A stretch of DNA of 64,000 nucleotides from Pueribacillus theae (GTDB taxonomy: Bacteria; Bacillota; Bacilli; Bacillales; UBA6769), in contig NZ_QCZG01000007.1 of the NCBI RefSeq assembly GCF_003097615.1, positions 1 through 64,000 of the forward strand. The letters are read 5' to 3'. Positions within the stretch are counted from its first letter, which is position 1. The number at the start of each line of letters is the position of its first letter. A program made the position numbers and the translations under genes. This document shows, in pieces, positions 37,214-49,512 of this stretch. Below the pieces are notes generated by a model. That model was not told where the DNA came from. It ran no database searches and saw only the letters and a list, made by a program, of their open reading frames with translations.

Positions 37214-37240
37214 TTATCGGTACATTTTTCTCTTTCTTTA
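37214..37240 (-). promoter_or_regulatory. SigD (flagellar) promoter of motAB
   Basis: TAAA (37240-37237), 15 nt, then ACCGATAA (37221-37214) match the SigD consensus TAAA-N15-GCCGATAT at all but two positions. The promoter suits the flagellar genes that follow. Confidence 0.82.
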
Positions 37241-37254
37241 GCCTTAAGATAAAG

Positions 37255-37283
37255 AAAAAAGGCGAACTCCATTCAGAGCCGCC
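37255..37283 (-). terminator. Terminator of the rapZ-glmR-whiA-crh operon
   Basis: GGCG..CTC pairs with GAG..CGCC (two internal mismatches), followed by TTTTTT on the minus strand just after the crh stop. Confidence 0.7.
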
Positions 37284-37290
37284 GTTTGAT

Positions 37291-37551
37291 TTAAAGCGTT
37301 TCTTTCGTTATAAATGTTTCCAGCGCATGAAGCGCCTCTTCCTCGTCATTTCCTTCCACTGTTAAAACAACTTCCGTACCTGTTCCAAGCGCTAAACTCA
37401 TAATGCCCATAATACTTTTTGCGTTTACCTTTTTCCCATCCTTTGTTAAAAAAATATCACTGTGAAAACGGTTTGCTTCCTGTACGAATAGCGCCGCAGG
37501 CCTTGCCTGCAACCCTGATTTTAGTTTGATGATGACTGTTTTTTCCTTCAT
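37291..37551 (-). CDS. crh: Catabolite repression HPr-like protein Crh
   Basis: Crh is an HPr homologue without phosphotransfer function. Residue 15, which is the phosphorylated His in HPr, is Gln here (SGLQARPAA), while Ser46 (NAKSIMGIM), the target of HPr kinase, is kept. Crh(Ser-P) is a CcpA corepressor and binds GapA and methylglyoxal synthase in Bacillus. It has 86 residues; AAGGAGG precedes the ATG at 37551. hprK, its kinase, is also in this window. Confidence 0.95.
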   Translation of the reverse strand: MKEKTVIIKLKSGLQARPAALFVQEANRFHSDIFLTKDGKKVNAKSIMGIMSLALGTGTEVVLTVEGNDEEEALHALETFITKETL

Positions 37552-37586
37552 GCTATAACCTCCTTGTCTATTCCTTTCTTTGCTAT

Positions 37587-38534
37587 TCACTTGACATCTA
37601 TTTTCTCACCTCTGCGAATTTTGTCTGCGATTTCGTCAATTTTCCTGAGGCGGTGGTTGATGCCCGATTTACTAATCTTTTTACTCTGGACGACTTCTCC
37701 GAGTTCTTTCAGTGTCAAATCTTGGTGTTTCATACGCAGTTCTGCAATTTCCCGCAATTTATCAGGCAAAATATCCAGCCCAACTTCCTGCTCAATGTAA
37801 CGAATGTTTTCAACTTGCCGAATGGCTGCTCCGACCGTTTTGTTTAAATTTGCTGTATCGCAATTTACGAGCCTGTTCACCGAGTTTCGCATATCTTTTA
37901 CAATTCGTATGTCCTCAAAAAAAAGCAACGCACGATGGGCGCCGATTAAATTTAGAAAATCTGTAATTTTTTCAGCTTCCTTTAAATATACGATATAGCC
38001 TTTTTTCCGTTCAAGTGTTTTTGCATTTAAGTGAAATTCATTAATCAACTCACATAAGGAGAGCGTATGATCCTGATACATCGAAGCAATCTCAAGATGA
38101 TATGACGCTTCAGGATGGTTCACCGACCCCCCAGCAAGAAAAGCACCACGTAAATATGCCCGCTTGCAGCAGTCCTTTTGAATAAGGCTTTTGTTAATTT
38201 GCCTTGTCATTGTGAAACTATCTCCCACGATATTCAGCTTTTCGAGCAATTCACGCGGTTTTTGTTTCACTCTTACGATATAGACATTATTTTTCTTTAA
38301 TTGCATTTTTTTCCGAACAAGCAGCTCCACGTGATAACCGAAAGTACTTTTAATTAACGTATAGATTCTTCTCGCAATCGCAGCGTTTTCTGTTGAAACG
38401 TCAAGGATAAACTGGCGATTGCTTACCGATAGGGAACCATTCATCCGTATAAGTGCGGCAAGTTCAGCTTGTGCACAGCAATTTTTTGGGTCGAGCTGCG
38501 TCAATTCCTTTTTCGTTTCTGAAGCAAATGACAC
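37587..38534 (-). CDS. whiA: WhiA (YvcL) DNA-binding protein
   Basis: WhiA combines a LAGLIDADG-like N-terminal fold with a C-terminal HTH ([20 protein letters not shown], ending [12 protein letters not shown]). In firmicutes it influences chromosome segregation and cell division. The GTG at 38534 is chosen because AGGGGGG lies upstream and relatives begin [11 protein letters not shown]; this gives 315 residues. It overlaps none but is within 20 nt of glmR. Confidence 0.94.
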   Translation of the reverse strand: MSFASETKKELTQLDPKNCCAQAELAALIRMNGSLSVSNRQFILDVSTENAAIARRIYTLIKSTFGYHVELLVRKKMQLKKNNVYIVRVKQKPRELLEKLNIVGDSFTMTRQINKSLIQKDCCKRAYLRGAFLAGGSVNHPEASYHLEIASMYQDHTLSLCELINEFHLNAKTLERKKGYIVYLKEAEKITDFLNLIGAHRALLFFEDIRIVKDMRNSVNRLVNCDTANLNKTVGAAIRQVENIRYIEQEVGLDILPDKLREIAELRMKHQDLTLKELGEVVQSKKISKSGINHRLRKIDEIADKIRRGEKIDVK

Positions 38535-38548
38535 AACGTTCCCCCCTC

Positions 38549-39505
38549 TCAATCGATCAATGAAAGCAAAATTTCGGTCACTTTCTTCGTGTCGTGACGA
38601 ATTAATTGCTGTTCATAATGTGCGATTCTATCACTTATTATATCAAAACCGAAAGATTTCAGTCTTTCTTCATCACATTCAACCGGTTTTGCTCCTTCAA
38701 GCGCATATAATTCTTGAATCTCTTTTGGTATTTTATCATTGTTTACGATGATTGTATCAACGAGTTTTGTACCGACATGGTTGATCAAAGCTTGTACATG
38801 GTCGCTTGCTTTAAAATCATCCGTTTCGCCTACTTGTGTCATGACATTGCATATATAGACCTTTTTTGCTTTTGATTTTTTAATCGCCTCTACAATACCT
38901 GGAACAAGCAAATTCGGCAAAATACTCGTAAACAAGCTGCCTGGCCCCAATACGATAAGATCTGATTCATCAATGGCTTGCAATGTTTCATTTAGGGGGG
39001 TGATTTTGTCAGGTGTCAAATAGACACGCTCGATCTTCTTTTTTGACAAAGGGATTTTTGATTCCCCGGTTACGATTGTTCCATCTGTCATTTTTGCATG
39101 GAGGACGATGCTTTGATTAGCTGCGGGAAGCACTTTCCCTTTTACATTCAACACACGGCTAAAATCAGTGATCGCTTTAAAAAAGTCACCTGTAATGTCC
39201 GTCATTGCCGCAATAATTAAATTGCCAAGCGAATGGCCGGATAATCCGTTGCCGTTTTTAAACCGGTGCTGCATAAGCGCAGCAAGCAAAGGTTCTGCTT
39301 CTGAAAGCGCGATGAGCACATTTCTGACGTCTCCCGGAGGAGGAATGTCAAGCTCATCACGCAGCCGGCCGGAGCTTCCGCCATCATCAGCAACCGTCAC
39401 AACTGCTGTAATGTCAAGCGGTGATTGTTTCAGTCCCCTAAGCAAAACAGAAAGACCAGTCCCCCCTCCCAAGACGACGACTCTCCGCTTTTCTTCTTTT
39501 TTCAT
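38549..39505 (-). CDS. glmR: GlmR / YvcK gluconeogenesis and envelope factor
   Basis: A 318-residue protein of the CofD-like fold. Motifs: [42 protein letters not shown] and [17 protein letters not shown]. In Bacillus, YvcK (GlmR) binds UDP-GlcNAc and stimulates GlmS, and is needed for growth on gluconeogenic carbon. It lies between rapZ and whiA with 5 nt and about 15 nt gaps. Confidence 0.94.
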   Translation of the reverse strand: MKKEEKRRVVVLGGGTGLSVLLRGLKQSPLDITAVVTVADDGGSSGRLRDELDIPPPGDVRNVLIALSEAEPLLAALMQHRFKNGNGLSGHSLGNLIIAAMTDITGDFFKAITDFSRVLNVKGKVLPAANQSIVLHAKMTDGTIVTGESKIPLSKKKIERVYLTPDKITPLNETLQAIDESDLIVLGPGSLFTSILPNLLVPGIVEAIKKSKAKKVYICNVMTQVGETDDFKASDHVQALINHVGTKLVDTIIVNNDKIPKEIQELYALEGAKPVECDEERLKSFGFDIISDRIAHYEQQLIRHDTKKVTEILLSLID

Positions 39506-39510
39506 TTTTT

Positions 39511-40389
39511 TTATACGATTCCTTTCTCTATGTCACGATGGGTAATTCGCGTTTGATATTCTTTAGCGAACGCTTTCCCGATGTATTCCGCGAGAGCAAC
39601 TGAACGGTGTTTTCCTCCCGTACAGCCAATGCCGACGACAAGCTGGCTTTTTCCTTCTCGCTTGTAATGAGGCAAGAGAAAAACGAGCAAATCAATAATT
39701 TTATCGACAAATTCTTTTGTTTCAGGCCATCTCATCACATAGGACGAAACGTCTTCTTCTAAACCAGTTTTTGGCCTTAGCGTGTCTATGTAGTGCGGGT
39801 TTGGCAGAAACCGTATATCAAACACTAAATCCGCATCGATCGGAATGCCATGTTTGAATCCAAATGACATGACATTCAGCGTAAAATTATGTTCAGTCTG
39901 CTCCAAAAAGTAGTTTGTAATTTTTTCACGCAGCTCAAGCGGCTTCAATTGTGAAGTGTCTATAATAAGGTTTGCATGCCCTTTCAATTCCTCAAGCATG
40001 CTGCGTTCCTTTTTGATGCCGTTAAGCGGGGCTTGGCTTGGGGCAAGTGGATGTGAGCGCCGTGCTTCCTTATAGCGGCGGACAAGTGTCGTATCATTCG
40101 CTTCCAAAAAGAGAATTTGCGGATTAATTCGTTTGTATTTGCCTAGCTCAACAATCGCATCAACGAGCGAATCAAAAAAGTCACGCCCTCTTAAGTCCAT
40201 GACTAACGCAATTTTATTCATCTCGCCGCGGGAATCTTCAACGAGTTCAATGAACTTCATCATAAGTGCGGGAGGCAAATTATCGACACAAAAATAACCC
40301 ATGTCTTCAAAGCTGCGCATGGCAACTGATTTTCCCGCCCCACTCATTCCTGTAATAATGACAACGTGTATATCTTGCTTTTCCTCCAC
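39511..40389 (-). CDS. rapZ: RapZ / YvcJ nucleotide-binding protein
   Basis: A P-loop protein ([14 protein letters not shown] near residue 15) with a C-terminal domain containing [14 protein letters not shown], which in E. coli RapZ binds RNA and delivers the GlmZ sRNA to RNase E. The B. subtilis homologue YvcJ is a GTPase linked to competence. A GTG at 40389 with a GGGTG ribosome site is the likely start (292 residues). The NUDIX gene yvcI that precedes it in B. subtilis is absent. Confidence 0.92.
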   Translation of the reverse strand: MEEKQDIHVVIITGMSGAGKSVAMRSFEDMGYFCVDNLPPALMMKFIELVEDSRGEMNKIALVMDLRGRDFFDSLVDAIVELGKYKRINPQILFLEANDTTLVRRYKEARRSHPLAPSQAPLNGIKKERSMLEELKGHANLIIDTSQLKPLELREKITNYFLEQTEHNFTLNVMSFGFKHGIPIDADLVFDIRFLPNPHYIDTLRPKTGLEEDVSSYVMRWPETKEFVDKIIDLLVFLLPHYKREGKSQLVVGIGCTGGKHRSVALAEYIGKAFAKEYQTRITHRDIEKGIV

Positions 40390-40416
40390 GTATCCACACC
40401 CTTTAATAACACTCAT

Positions 40417-40685
40417 TCATTCTACTATTAAATTATACTAAAATTGCTCAACAATGCATAATTTTATTCATCATAAAGAAAAGACACGGATATACATCCG
40501 TGCCAAAAAACTATATAAATTAAAGGGGGTCAATTATTCTATTTAATTATATCATTTAAATATGCTATAAACTATGTCATAAACATTACAGAAAAGTTAA
40601 AAGAGTATAACTCGCTTAAATCTTTTGACATGGTGACTTTTATCCCATGGTTTTTTATCTTTAATCGAAGGAGACTGATTGTCAA
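40417..40685. other. Intergenic region between rapZ and trxB
   Basis: It holds the inverted repeat CACGGAT/ATCCGTG (40484-40503) that may terminate trxB on the minus strand, and a TATAAT-like box at about 40427-40432 that may start the rapZ operon. No yvcI-like gene is present. Confidence 0.55.
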
Positions 40686-41757
<1,072 letters not shown>

Positions 41758-41813
41758 CCCTTTATTCTTAAACTAATCGTATAAAACAAAAAACGGTACG
41801 TCCATAAATCTGC

Positions 41814-43403
41814 TCACAGTTGTTGTTTGCGGAGGAAATGTTTAATTTTTTTTGCATATTTGCTTACAGTCGCAACTGAAATGTTATAAAACGAAGCAAT
41901 TTCCTTTTGTGCAACCTTGCTGCCCTTTTGTTTTTTCCAACTGTATTCAATCGCCGCTGACCAGCCATCGCTGTTTTCGAAAGGCATATTGTGAAGGCAG
42001 GCATATTTAAAAAGGTTTGCCCACAACCTGTAGATCACATCGTTCAATTCACCAGGTTTTAGGGATTCTTGAAGTTTTGCGATGACTTTTAGCCCTGTTG
42101 TAATGGTTGCCGGCAATTCAGTATCCGCTTTATATATCATCTCCAACCCTTCGTGTTTTATGACGACGGGCTTGCCTGGAACTTGATTCAGCATCACGCC
42201 ACTTGCAAGTTCTTTTAAATAAAGCGGTTCTTTCTCTGATTTACAGAAGCTTTGCAGCGATTCATAACCTTCCTTGTGAAAGTTTTTTCTTAAAATATAT
42301 AAATGGACAAGCTTAGTCTTTTCGTTGTCTTTTAATCCTTCTGTTAAAAAATTGAAATATGTTTTGTCCTTTTCCGGCAGCCTGTAATGGTAGTCTACCG
42401 CATCCGGAGTGAGTGTGCCTTTCTTCAGTTCAGCTAAATAATGCGGTGCTACTTCGCTTTCGGGATCAATTTTTTTAATATGCTCCCAAGACGTTTTCGC
42501 TGTTTTCTCGCGCCCTGTCATAAAGGCCGATACGGCAAGCCAATGGTAAAAAGGGATCTCTTCAACTAGTGTTGTCTGCCTAACCGAAGATAGCCATTTA
42601 AAAGCATATTCATGTTCACGCAGCAGGGCAAACGTACTTCCAAGTTTGTAGCGCTGATCATGGTGGATCGGATAGACCGTTTTAAGCTTATGTTTGATTT
42701 GCTCGCTTTGTCTATGAAAGCCGATAAAATACAAAAACAACGCCAAATTGCAGAGCGCGTGCAAATTACCGGGGTTTTTCGTTAAAACTTCTTCTAGCGT
42801 GGACACTGCCTTCTCTTTTTTTCCGGAATAAAAATAAGCAAGGGCTAAATTATTATACGCAGCCCAAAAAGACGGGTGTTCATTGATCATTTCCTGAAAA
42901 AGGGAAATGGCATGCTGAAATTCGCCTGCTTCCATTTTTTCTTTCGCTTGTGAATGTTTTCTTATAATGACATTTTCCCCAAGTTCATGAAGGGCTTCTG
43001 AACCAATAAAGGCTAATAATTCCTCAGCATCTTGAGCAAATTCGCCATGCGGTTCAAGCTCCAAATAATAGAGCGCTTCATCTTCCGCCTTTTCGAAAAG
43101 CCCGAGATGCACATAGTTATTTGCCAAGAAGAAATAGCATTCTGCCGCTGACGGATCGACTTCACTAAGCAAATAGTAGAGCCACTTGTTCGATTCCGTA
43201 TATTCGCCAAGCTCGGACAATACGGCAGCCAATTGGCCGATATAAACGGGTTCCTTGTCATCAAGCTTTACTGCTCTCAGTAAATATTTTTTTGCTTTAA
43301 ATAAATGATTTTGATGGTAATAAGATAATGCGCGCTGAAAAAAGTATTCCCCGTTTTGAGTAAAGGGAATGATTTGGGCGCGCTCTTTTCTCTCTTTATT
43401 CAT
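41814..43403 (-). CDS. yvcD: TPR-repeat protein (YvcD-like)
   Basis: A 529-residue soluble protein built of tetratricopeptide repeats, clear at residues 20-250 (for example AYNNLALAYFYSGKKEKAVS and LHALCNLALFLYFIGFH). The C-terminus holds an HTH-like segment (KEIASFYNISVATVSKYAKK). The location between trxB and the his operon matches yvcD of B. subtilis. Function is unknown; TPRs suggest protein-protein interaction. Confidence 0.85.
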   Translation of the reverse strand: MNKERKERAQIIPFTQNGEYFFQRALSYYHQNHLFKAKKYLLRAVKLDDKEPVYIGQLAAVLSELGEYTESNKWLYYLLSEVDPSAAECYFFLANNYVHLGLFEKAEDEALYYLELEPHGEFAQDAEELLAFIGSEALHELGENVIIRKHSQAKEKMEAGEFQHAISLFQEMINEHPSFWAAYNNLALAYFYSGKKEKAVSTLEEVLTKNPGNLHALCNLALFLYFIGFHRQSEQIKHKLKTVYPIHHDQRYKLGSTFALLREHEYAFKWLSSVRQTTLVEEIPFYHWLAVSAFMTGREKTAKTSWEHIKKIDPESEVAPHYLAELKKGTLTPDAVDYHYRLPEKDKTYFNFLTEGLKDNEKTKLVHLYILRKNFHKEGYESLQSFCKSEKEPLYLKELASGVMLNQVPGKPVVIKHEGLEMIYKADTELPATITTGLKVIAKLQESLKPGELNDVIYRLWANLFKYACLHNMPFENSDGWSAAIEYSWKKQKGSKVAQKEIASFYNISVATVSKYAKKIKHFLRKQQL

Positions 43404-43635
43404 GCCTTAAGAGGCCTCCAACAACAAAGAATGTGATTCCTATAAAGTATAACAAATCTAAATGGGAATAGGGAAAGCCAATTTTTGAAAAAAATAAGTA
43501 AATCGGCAGTTCGCCAATTTCATTAAAATCCAACCTCCCTCTAACTTCGAACAAAGACGCTGACGTCCTTGTTCAGAGGTCGGAGGCCGGAAGCCAGATT
43601 GGTCTAAATTTATGAAAAAGCAAATTTATACTTTC
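43404..43635. other. Intergenic region with two hairpins
   Basis: It contains a hairpin GAACAAAGACG/CGTCCTTGTTC (about 43545-43580), a possible terminator of the his operon, and another at about 43493-43515 (ATCGGCAGTTCGCCAAT). Promoter of the TPR gene is presumably here. No gene is evident. Confidence 0.45.
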
Positions 43636-44253
43636 TTATCGATGTCGCTCTTCCAAAACGGACAAGACATCATCAAGAGGCAGTTTCTGTTCCCTAAGCA
43701 AGACAAACACGTGATAGAAAAGATCGGCAACTTCCCATTTCAGTTCATCTGGATCCCGGTTTTTTGCTGCGATAATGACTTCGGAGGCTTCTTCGCCCAC
43801 TTTTTTCAAAATTTTATCTACGCCTTTTTCAAAAAGATAGGTCGTATAGGCCCCTTCGGGCATTTCTGCTTCCCTTTTTGCGATAACTTTTTCCAATTCA
43901 TTAAAAATGCCAAAACGATCTGCTTTTCCGTCCACTTCTTTCTCAAGAAGGGAATGGCCGAAACAAGAATAGTCTCCTTTATGGCAAGCAGGGCCATTAG
44001 GATTAACGAGTACAACGAGCGTATCTTGATCGCAATCGTACCGGATATCGACAATATTTTGTGTATGGCCTGATGTTTCGCCTTTATGCCATAATTCTTG
44101 CCTTGAACGGCTATAAAACCATGTTTGTTTCGTTTCAATCGATTTCTCAAGCGATTCTTTATTCATATAAGCGAGCATAAGCACTTCTTTGCTGGCAGCA
44201 TCCTGGACAATCGCAGGAATGAGGCCTTGATCGTTAAACTGTACGTCAATCAT
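43636..44253 (-). CDS. hisI: Bifunctional phosphoribosyl-AMP cyclohydrolase / phosphoribosyl-ATP pyrophosphatase
   Basis: The N-terminal ~110 residues are the HisI cyclohydrolase ([20 protein letters not shown], then LWHKGETSG and the zinc Cys/His in YDCDQD and [10 protein letters not shown]). The remainder is the HisE pyrophosphohydrolase ([15 protein letters not shown], then [10 protein letters not shown]). The fused form is usual in Bacillus. It catalyses steps two and three of histidine synthesis. Start overlaps the hisF stop as ATGA. Confidence 0.95.
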   Translation of the reverse strand: MIDVQFNDQGLIPAIVQDAASKEVLMLAYMNKESLEKSIETKQTWFYSRSRQELWHKGETSGHTQNIVDIRYDCDQDTLVVLVNPNGPACHKGDYSCFGHSLLEKEVDGKADRFGIFNELEKVIAKREAEMPEGAYTTYLFEKGVDKILKKVGEEASEVIIAAKNRDPDELKWEVADLFYHVFVLLREQKLPLDDVLSVLEERHR

Positions 44254-45008
44254 TTCAAATCGATCCCTCTCCGCTTTAATTCAGCCTTTACTTCTTTTAC
44301 TGACGTCTCTTTAAAGTGAAATACAGAAGCAGCAAGCGCACCTGCGGCATTTGCTTTCGTGAACGCAGCGTAAAAGTCGTCAATTGTCCCTGCGCCGCCT
44401 GATGCAATAACAGGAACATCGACCGCATCAACGACCGCTTTCGTCATTTCAAGATCGTATCCGCTCTTCTCTCCATCCCGATCCATACTCGTAAGCAAAA
44501 TCTCGCCAGCTCCAAGTTCAGCGGCTTCCTTCGCCCATTCAACGACGTCTTTATCTGTTACAGTGTTCCCGCCGTGAATGACGACTCGCCATGTGCCGGC
44601 TTCGTCTACAAATTTCGCATCGATCGCTGCAACAATGCGATCTGGGCCAAGAGCTTCGGCGCCTTCTTTAAAAAGATGAGGATTGTCATAAGCTGCCGTA
44701 CCAATTGATACTTTATCCGCACCGGCATCAATCACTGCTTTCATTTGTTCAACGGTACGGATACCGCCTCCAACCGTAAACGGAATCGTAATTTGCTCAG
44801 CTACCTTGCGGACAACATCGAGCATTGTTTCCCTGCCTTCGTTCGTTGCCGCAATATCAAGAAAAACGAGCTCGTCCGCTCCTTGTTCTTCATAAAATGC
44901 TGCAAGCTCCACTGGATCTCCCGCATCACGCAAATTGACGAATTGGACACCTTTTACGACACGGCCATCTTTCATATCAAGACAAGGGATAATTTTTTTT
45001 TCTGCCAT
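44250..45008 (-). CDS. hisF: Imidazole glycerol phosphate synthase subunit HisF
   Basis: HisF is the cyclase (TIM barrel) that joins PRFAR with ammonia to form imidazole glycerol phosphate and AICAR. Catalytic Asp is in [14 protein letters not shown]; phosphate motifs VGGGIRT and ASGGAG are present. It normally receives ammonia through a tunnel from its glutaminase partner HisH. No hisH gene is in this operon. It overlaps hisA by one base and hisI by four. Confidence 0.96.
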   Translation of the reverse strand: MAEKKIIPCLDMKDGRVVKGVQFVNLRDAGDPVELAAFYEEQGADELVFLDIAATNEGRETMLDVVRKVAEQITIPFTVGGGIRTVEQMKAVIDAGADKVSIGTAAYDNPHLFKEGAEALGPDRIVAAIDAKFVDEAGTWRVVIHGGNTVTDKDVVEWAKEAAELGAGEILLTSMDRDGEKSGYDLEMTKAVVDAVDVPVIASGGAGTIDDFYAAFTKANAAGALAASVFHFKETSVKEVKAELKRRGIDLK

Positions 45009-45739
45009 TAGATCTCCACCTTTTTAAGAGCTTCTATTAATGTGAATCGTTTTGTGTAAAGAGCTTTCCCGACAATCGCTCCCTCGATTCCTTTCCTGCT
45101 TTCTTCAAGCAATTCATCGAAATCGCTAAGCTCGCTGATGCCGCCTGATGCAATGACTTGTTTCCCCGTTGCTTCCGCCATTGACACGATTGCTGAAACG
45201 TTTGGGCCTTCCAATGTACCGTCTTTTGAAATATCGGTAAAAATAAACGTTTCAGCCCCGTGTTCTGCCAATTCCCTTCCAAGGTCAGTTGCTTTTATTG
45301 TTGATGTTTCAAGCCATCCGTCAACCGCGACATAACCGTCCCGCGCATCAATGCCAATGGCGATATGCTTGCCATATTCCTTAAGCATTTTTTTTACAAA
45401 GTCCGGTTTTTGAATCGCACTGCTTCCTAAAATCACCCGTTCTACGCCATTTTCCAAATAGTAGTTTACATCTTCTTCCGTTCGGATGCCGCCGCCAATT
45501 TGAACTTTTGCGTCAAGCCCTTTTGCAATTTGGACAACATGCTCGTGATTTACTCTTTCTCTCATTTTTGCGCCGTCAAGATCAACGAGGTGAATCCATT
45601 TCGCTCCTTGTTCTTTGAAGTGATGCGCCATATCGTACGGTGAATCCCCGTAAACCGTTTCCTGATTATAATCTCCCTGAAACAAGCGGACACATTTCCC
45701 TCCGCGAATATCGATTGCTGGATAAATTGTAAAACCCAA
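45008..45739 (-). CDS. hisA: ProFAR isomerase HisA
   Basis: HisA isomerises ProFAR to PRFAR. The (beta-alpha)8 barrel shows [40 protein letters not shown] and the phosphate motif ASGGIS. TTG start at 45739 with GAGGTG 8 nt upstream. Only 25 nt separate it from the hisB stop, so hisH, which lies between hisB and hisA in B. subtilis, is missing. Confidence 0.96.
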   Translation of the reverse strand: MGFTIYPAIDIRGGKCVRLFQGDYNQETVYGDSPYDMAHHFKEQGAKWIHLVDLDGAKMRERVNHEHVVQIAKGLDAKVQIGGGIRTEEDVNYYLENGVERVILGSSAIQKPDFVKKMLKEYGKHIAIGIDARDGYVAVDGWLETSTIKATDLGRELAEHGAETFIFTDISKDGTLEGPNVSAIVSMAEATGKQVIASGGISELSDFDELLEESRKGIEGAIVGKALYTKRFTLIEALKKVEI

Positions 45740-45764
45740 GCCTTTTCACCTCAGTTACTTTGAT

Positions 45765-46352
45765 TTAGAGCGACCCTTTTGTTGATGGGATGCCCTTTAT
45801 TCCAGGATCAATTGTTGAAGCCTCGTCAAGTGCCCTACCGAGCGCTTTAAATACTGCTTCAATTATATGGTGCGTGTTCGTCCCATAATGAACGATCACG
45901 TGCAAATTCATGCGTGCTTCAAGTGCGAGCTTCCAAAGAAACTCATGGACGAGCTCCGTATCAAACGTGCCGACCTTTTGCATCGGGAAGCTGCCGCGAA
46001 ATTCAACGTGCGGCCTGTCGCTCAGATCAACAACGACTTGTGCAAGAGCATCATCCATTGGAACAAAGGCATTTCCGAATCTTTTAATGCCGTATTTATC
46101 ACCGAGTGCCTCGTTGAATGCTTTACCAAGGCAAATGCCCAAATCTTCCGTTGTATGGTGATCGTCAATTTCTATATCGCCATTCGCATCAACGGTTAAA
46201 TCAAATCTTCCATGCTTGCGAAACGCATCGAGCATATGGGTCATAAATGGAACAGGCGTTTTTAACTGGCCGCTTCCGTCGCCATCCAAGTGTAATGTCA
46301 ATGAAATTTGTGTCTCTTTCGTGCTTCTTTCCACATGTGCTTCACGGCTCAT
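45765..46352 (-). CDS. hisB: Imidazoleglycerol-phosphate dehydratase
   Basis: HisB dehydrates IGP to imidazole acetol phosphate. The 195-residue protein has the manganese-binding histidine clusters DDHHTTED and ...HEFLWKLALEARMNLHV, HYGTNTHHIIEAVFKALG. It is the monofunctional type without phosphatase. It starts inside the last codons of hisD. Confidence 0.96.
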   Translation of the reverse strand: MSREAHVERSTKETQISLTLHLDGDGSGQLKTPVPFMTHMLDAFRKHGRFDLTVDANGDIEIDDHHTTEDLGICLGKAFNEALGDKYGIKRFGNAFVPMDDALAQVVVDLSDRPHVEFRGSFPMQKVGTFDTELVHEFLWKLALEARMNLHVIVHYGTNTHHIIEAVFKALGRALDEASTIDPGIKGIPSTKGSL

Positions 46353-47626
46353 TTTTTCTCCCCCAGTCTTGCTTCAACTGCAATCGCGTGAGCGTCTAGC
46401 CCTTCCATCCTTGCAAAAGCGGCAATTTTCTTTGCATTGCTTTCCATTGCGTTTTTACTATAGGAAACGATGCTCGATTTTTTTATAAAATCATCCACAT
46501 TGAGCGGGTTTGAAAAACGGGCGGTTCCGTTTGTCGGCAGGACGTGATTCGTTCCCGCAAAATAATCTCCGACAGGCTCTGAACTGTTTTCTCCGAGAAA
46601 AATGGCTCCTGCATGGCGGATTTTCGACAACAGCTCAAAAGGTGCTTCTGTCATGACTTCCAAGTGTTCCGGAGCAAGTTCGTTGACGATATCAAGTGCT
46701 TCGTCCATATCGTTCGCAACATAAGCCGCACCATAGCCGCGAATTGAAGCTTCGGCGATTTCTTTTCTAGGCAATGAAGCTAGCTGCTTGTGCAATTCTT
46801 TGATTGTCTCTTCTGCGATCTTGTTGGAAGTTGTCACTAAGACAGCGGATGAACGTGCATCATGCTCAGCTTGTGACAAAAGATCGCTAGCAATATATGC
46901 CGGATTTGCGGATTCATCTGCCAAGACAACAATTTCACTCGGGCCTGCAAGCATATCGATTCCGACGATCCCAAATACTTCACGCTTTGCAAGCGCAACG
47001 AATATATTACCCGGCCCGACAATTTTGTCGACGCGGCCAATCGTTTCCGTTCCATAGGCAAGTGCCCCGATGGCTTGGGCTCCGCCGACTTTGTAAATTT
47101 CTTTCACACCGCTCTCATTCGCGGCGACAAGTACACCGGCTGGAAGCGACCCATCTTCTTGTGGAGGTGAAGTTAATACGATGCGTTCAACCCCTGCAAC
47201 CTTTGCCGGGATGACACCCATTAAAACAGAAGAAGGGTATGCTGCCGTCCCTCCCGGTACGTACACACCAACCGCGTCAAGAGGAGTTATTTTTTGGCCA
47301 AGAATCGTGCCGTCTTCTTTCGTAACGAACCAAGATTGGCGCTTTTGCTGTTCATGGTAAAAGCGGATGTTTTCAGCAGCTTCTTTTATGATTTCGATCA
47401 GCTTATGATCAAGCTGCTCATAAGCTTGTTCGATTTCTTTTTCACTTACCTTCAGCTTTGATAAAAGGACATGATCGAATTTTTCTGTCAGCTCATATAA
47501 TGCTTGATCGCCAAATTTTCTTACTTGCTTCAAGATCGTCCTGACAATTTCGCGCTGTTCATCTGTTCCGTGTTCGATGCTTCGGCGGATTTTCTTTAAA
47601 TCTTCTTTCCCAGAAATCAATCTCAT
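46349..47626 (-). CDS. hisD: Histidinol dehydrogenase
   Basis: HisD oxidises L-histidinol to L-histidine in two NAD-dependent steps. The 425-residue enzyme shows [25 protein letters not shown] and the zinc/catalytic region APEHLEV plus [13 protein letters not shown]. It overlaps hisG and hisB by 4 nt each, so the operon is translationally coupled. Confidence 0.96.
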   Translation of the reverse strand: MRLISGKEDLKKIRRSIEHGTDEQREIVRTILKQVRKFGDQALYELTEKFDHVLLSKLKVSEKEIEQAYEQLDHKLIEIIKEAAENIRFYHEQQKRQSWFVTKEDGTILGQKITPLDAVGVYVPGGTAAYPSSVLMGVIPAKVAGVERIVLTSPPQEDGSLPAGVLVAANESGVKEIYKVGGAQAIGALAYGTETIGRVDKIVGPGNIFVALAKREVFGIVGIDMLAGPSEIVVLADESANPAYIASDLLSQAEHDARSSAVLVTTSNKIAEETIKELHKQLASLPRKEIAEASIRGYGAAYVANDMDEALDIVNELAPEHLEVMTEAPFELLSKIRHAGAIFLGENSSEPVGDYFAGTNHVLPTNGTARFSNPLNVDDFIKKSSIVSYSKNAMESNAKKIAAFARMEGLDAHAIAVEARLGEKK

Positions 47627-48264
47627 TGCCCTTTTCCCCCTTCTATGACGGCGGACAATTTGTTGACCAGCTCGTCGATCATTTGATCTTTTAAACGGTA
47701 GCTTGCGGGATTGACAATTAATCTTGAAGTAATTGGGACGATCTGTTCAAGCTCTACAAGCCCATTTTCTTTTAATGTACGTCCCGTTGAAACAATATCA
47801 ACGATGCGATCAGCGAGCCCAATGAGAGGTGCAAGCTCAATGGAACCGTTCAGCTTAATAATTTCAACTTGCTCGCCTTGTTCCCTGAAATAGCTTGAAG
47901 CAACATGCGGATATTTTGTTGCAACTTTCGAGGCAACGCCGCGTTTTTTCGCATCAGGAAGGCCTGCGACAGCCAGATAGCATTCACTAATTTTTAAATC
48001 CAGCACTTCGTATACTTCCCGCTCTTCTTCAAGCAGAACATCTTTCCCTGCGATTCCGACGTCTGCCACGCCGTGTTCCACATAGGTAGGCACGTCGACT
48101 GGTTTTGCAAGGATAAACCTTAATCCCGCCTGCTCGATATCCAAGATCAGTTTTCGCGATTCATCAAATTCCGGCGGAAGATCGTACCCTGCTTTTTTAA
48201 GCAGTTCAACGGCTTCAATAAAAATTCGCCCTTTCGGCATCGCGATCGTTAACCGTTCTTTCAT
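47623..48264 (-). CDS. hisG: ATP phosphoribosyltransferase, short form
   Basis: HisG catalyses the first, feedback-regulated step. At 213 residues it is the short form lacking the C-terminal regulatory domain, so it depends on HisZ, encoded immediately upstream. Motifs: [27 protein letters not shown] and the PRPP loop [13 protein letters not shown]. Confidence 0.96.
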   Translation of the reverse strand: MKERLTIAMPKGRIFIEAVELLKKAGYDLPPEFDESRKLILDIEQAGLRFILAKPVDVPTYVEHGVADVGIAGKDVLLEEEREVYEVLDLKISECYLAVAGLPDAKKRGVASKVATKYPHVASSYFREQGEQVEIIKLNGSIELAPLIGLADRIVDIVSTGRTLKENGLVELEQIVPITSRLIVNPASYRLKDQMIDELVNKLSAVIEGGKGQ

Positions 48265-49445
48265 GATCCGTTCTCCTTCCCTTTCTTGCCGATGCAGAAG
48301 CTAATATCATCATATCTAGCTGTTAATGCATCAATGTCCGCTACACCTGACAAGTCTTGAAGCACGACGCGCTTTCCTCGTTCCCGCATTTCTTTTGCTT
48401 TCGCAATTGCTTCAGCCTGGTGTTCTTTCGTAAAAATCAAACACGAAATCGGCGCTTCAACTTCTTCCCCGTCAAGCGCTTCAATTAAATGATCAAGGCG
48501 AATTCCAAACCCTGTGGCCTGTGCGGGACGGTTGAATTTTTCTAACAATTCATCATATCTGCCTCCGCCCGCCAGTGGTGAGCCTAACCCTTCTGCGTAC
48601 GCTTCAAACACGATTCCTGTGTAATAGCTAATATGACGGACAAGCGTTAAATCCAATGTAACATCAGAAGCAACATCATACGCTTCGAGAATGGACCATA
48701 GCGACTGAAGCTCTTTAAGAGCCGCTTCGCTTTCGTAGTTGTCGATCACGTTCATTGCTTCATCGACCGTCTCCTTTCTCCCGCGTAAGCCTAATAGAGC
48801 TAACAGACGGCGTTCATCGATCGATGACAGTTTTAACTGTTTCACGTGTTCACGGTATCCGACGTAATTTTTTTCGTTTAAAAATTTCCGAAGCGCTTCA
48901 GCGCGTTCCTGAGTACCCACAACATCAAGGAACAGTTTATTCATAAATCCAACATGTCCGACGGCCACTTTAAAATTTTCCAGTCCGGCTTCTTTAAGAG
49001 CCGCAATCATAAGCGCGATCACTTCAGCATCTGCGCTTCGTGTGCCGTCCCCAATCAGTTCAATTCCAATTTGTTCATATTCAGCCGGTCTTCCCCCTTC
49101 ACGCTGCTGTGCTTGGAAAAGATGGCTGTCATACGCAAGCCTTAAAGGATAAGCGGCGTTTTTTAAACTTGAGCCCGCTACCCTTGCAATGGGCGCCGTC
49201 ATATCCGGACGCAATACGAGCGGATTTCCTTCTTGATCGAGCAGTTTAAACAATTGCTTTTCAAGCATAGCAGAAGCTGCTCCAACCGTATCGTAATATT
49301 CCAATGTTGGCGTTTCGATAAACTGGTATCCCCATGATTGAATGAATGATGCAATTTTTGTTCGAATTCTTTTTTTTGTTTCATATAATGCTGGCAATGT
49401 ATCATGCATGCCAAGCGGCTTTTCAAAAACAAGTGGTTTTGACAT
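48261..49445 (-). CDS. hisZ: ATP phosphoribosyltransferase regulatory subunit HisZ
   Basis: HisZ is a histidyl-tRNA-synthetase paralogue that completes the octameric HisG-HisZ enzyme and mediates feedback by histidine. Class II motifs remain: [32 protein letters not shown]. The aminoacylation function is lost in this family. The ATG at 49445 gives [15 protein letters not shown]; a GGAGAG motif lies 13 nt upstream, a long spacing. It is the first gene of the his operon. Confidence 0.93.
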   Translation of the reverse strand: MSKPLVFEKPLGMHDTLPALYETKKRIRTKIASFIQSWGYQFIETPTLEYYDTVGAASAMLEKQLFKLLDQEGNPLVLRPDMTAPIARVAGSSLKNAAYPLRLAYDSHLFQAQQREGGRPAEYEQIGIELIGDGTRSADAEVIALMIAALKEAGLENFKVAVGHVGFMNKLFLDVVGTQERAEALRKFLNEKNYVGYREHVKQLKLSSIDERRLLALLGLRGRKETVDEAMNVIDNYESEAALKELQSLWSILEAYDVASDVTLDLTLVRHISYYTGIVFEAYAEGLGSPLAGGGRYDELLEKFNRPAQATGFGIRLDHLIEALDGEEVEAPISCLIFTKEHQAEAIAKAKEMRERGKRVVLQDLSGVADIDALTARYDDISFCIGKKGKENGS

Positions 49446-49512
49446 GATGCCGGTCACTCTCCGTAATCCTTTAGTTCGCTAATATGCTACCAAAGTAAAG
49501 TATGATACTTGT

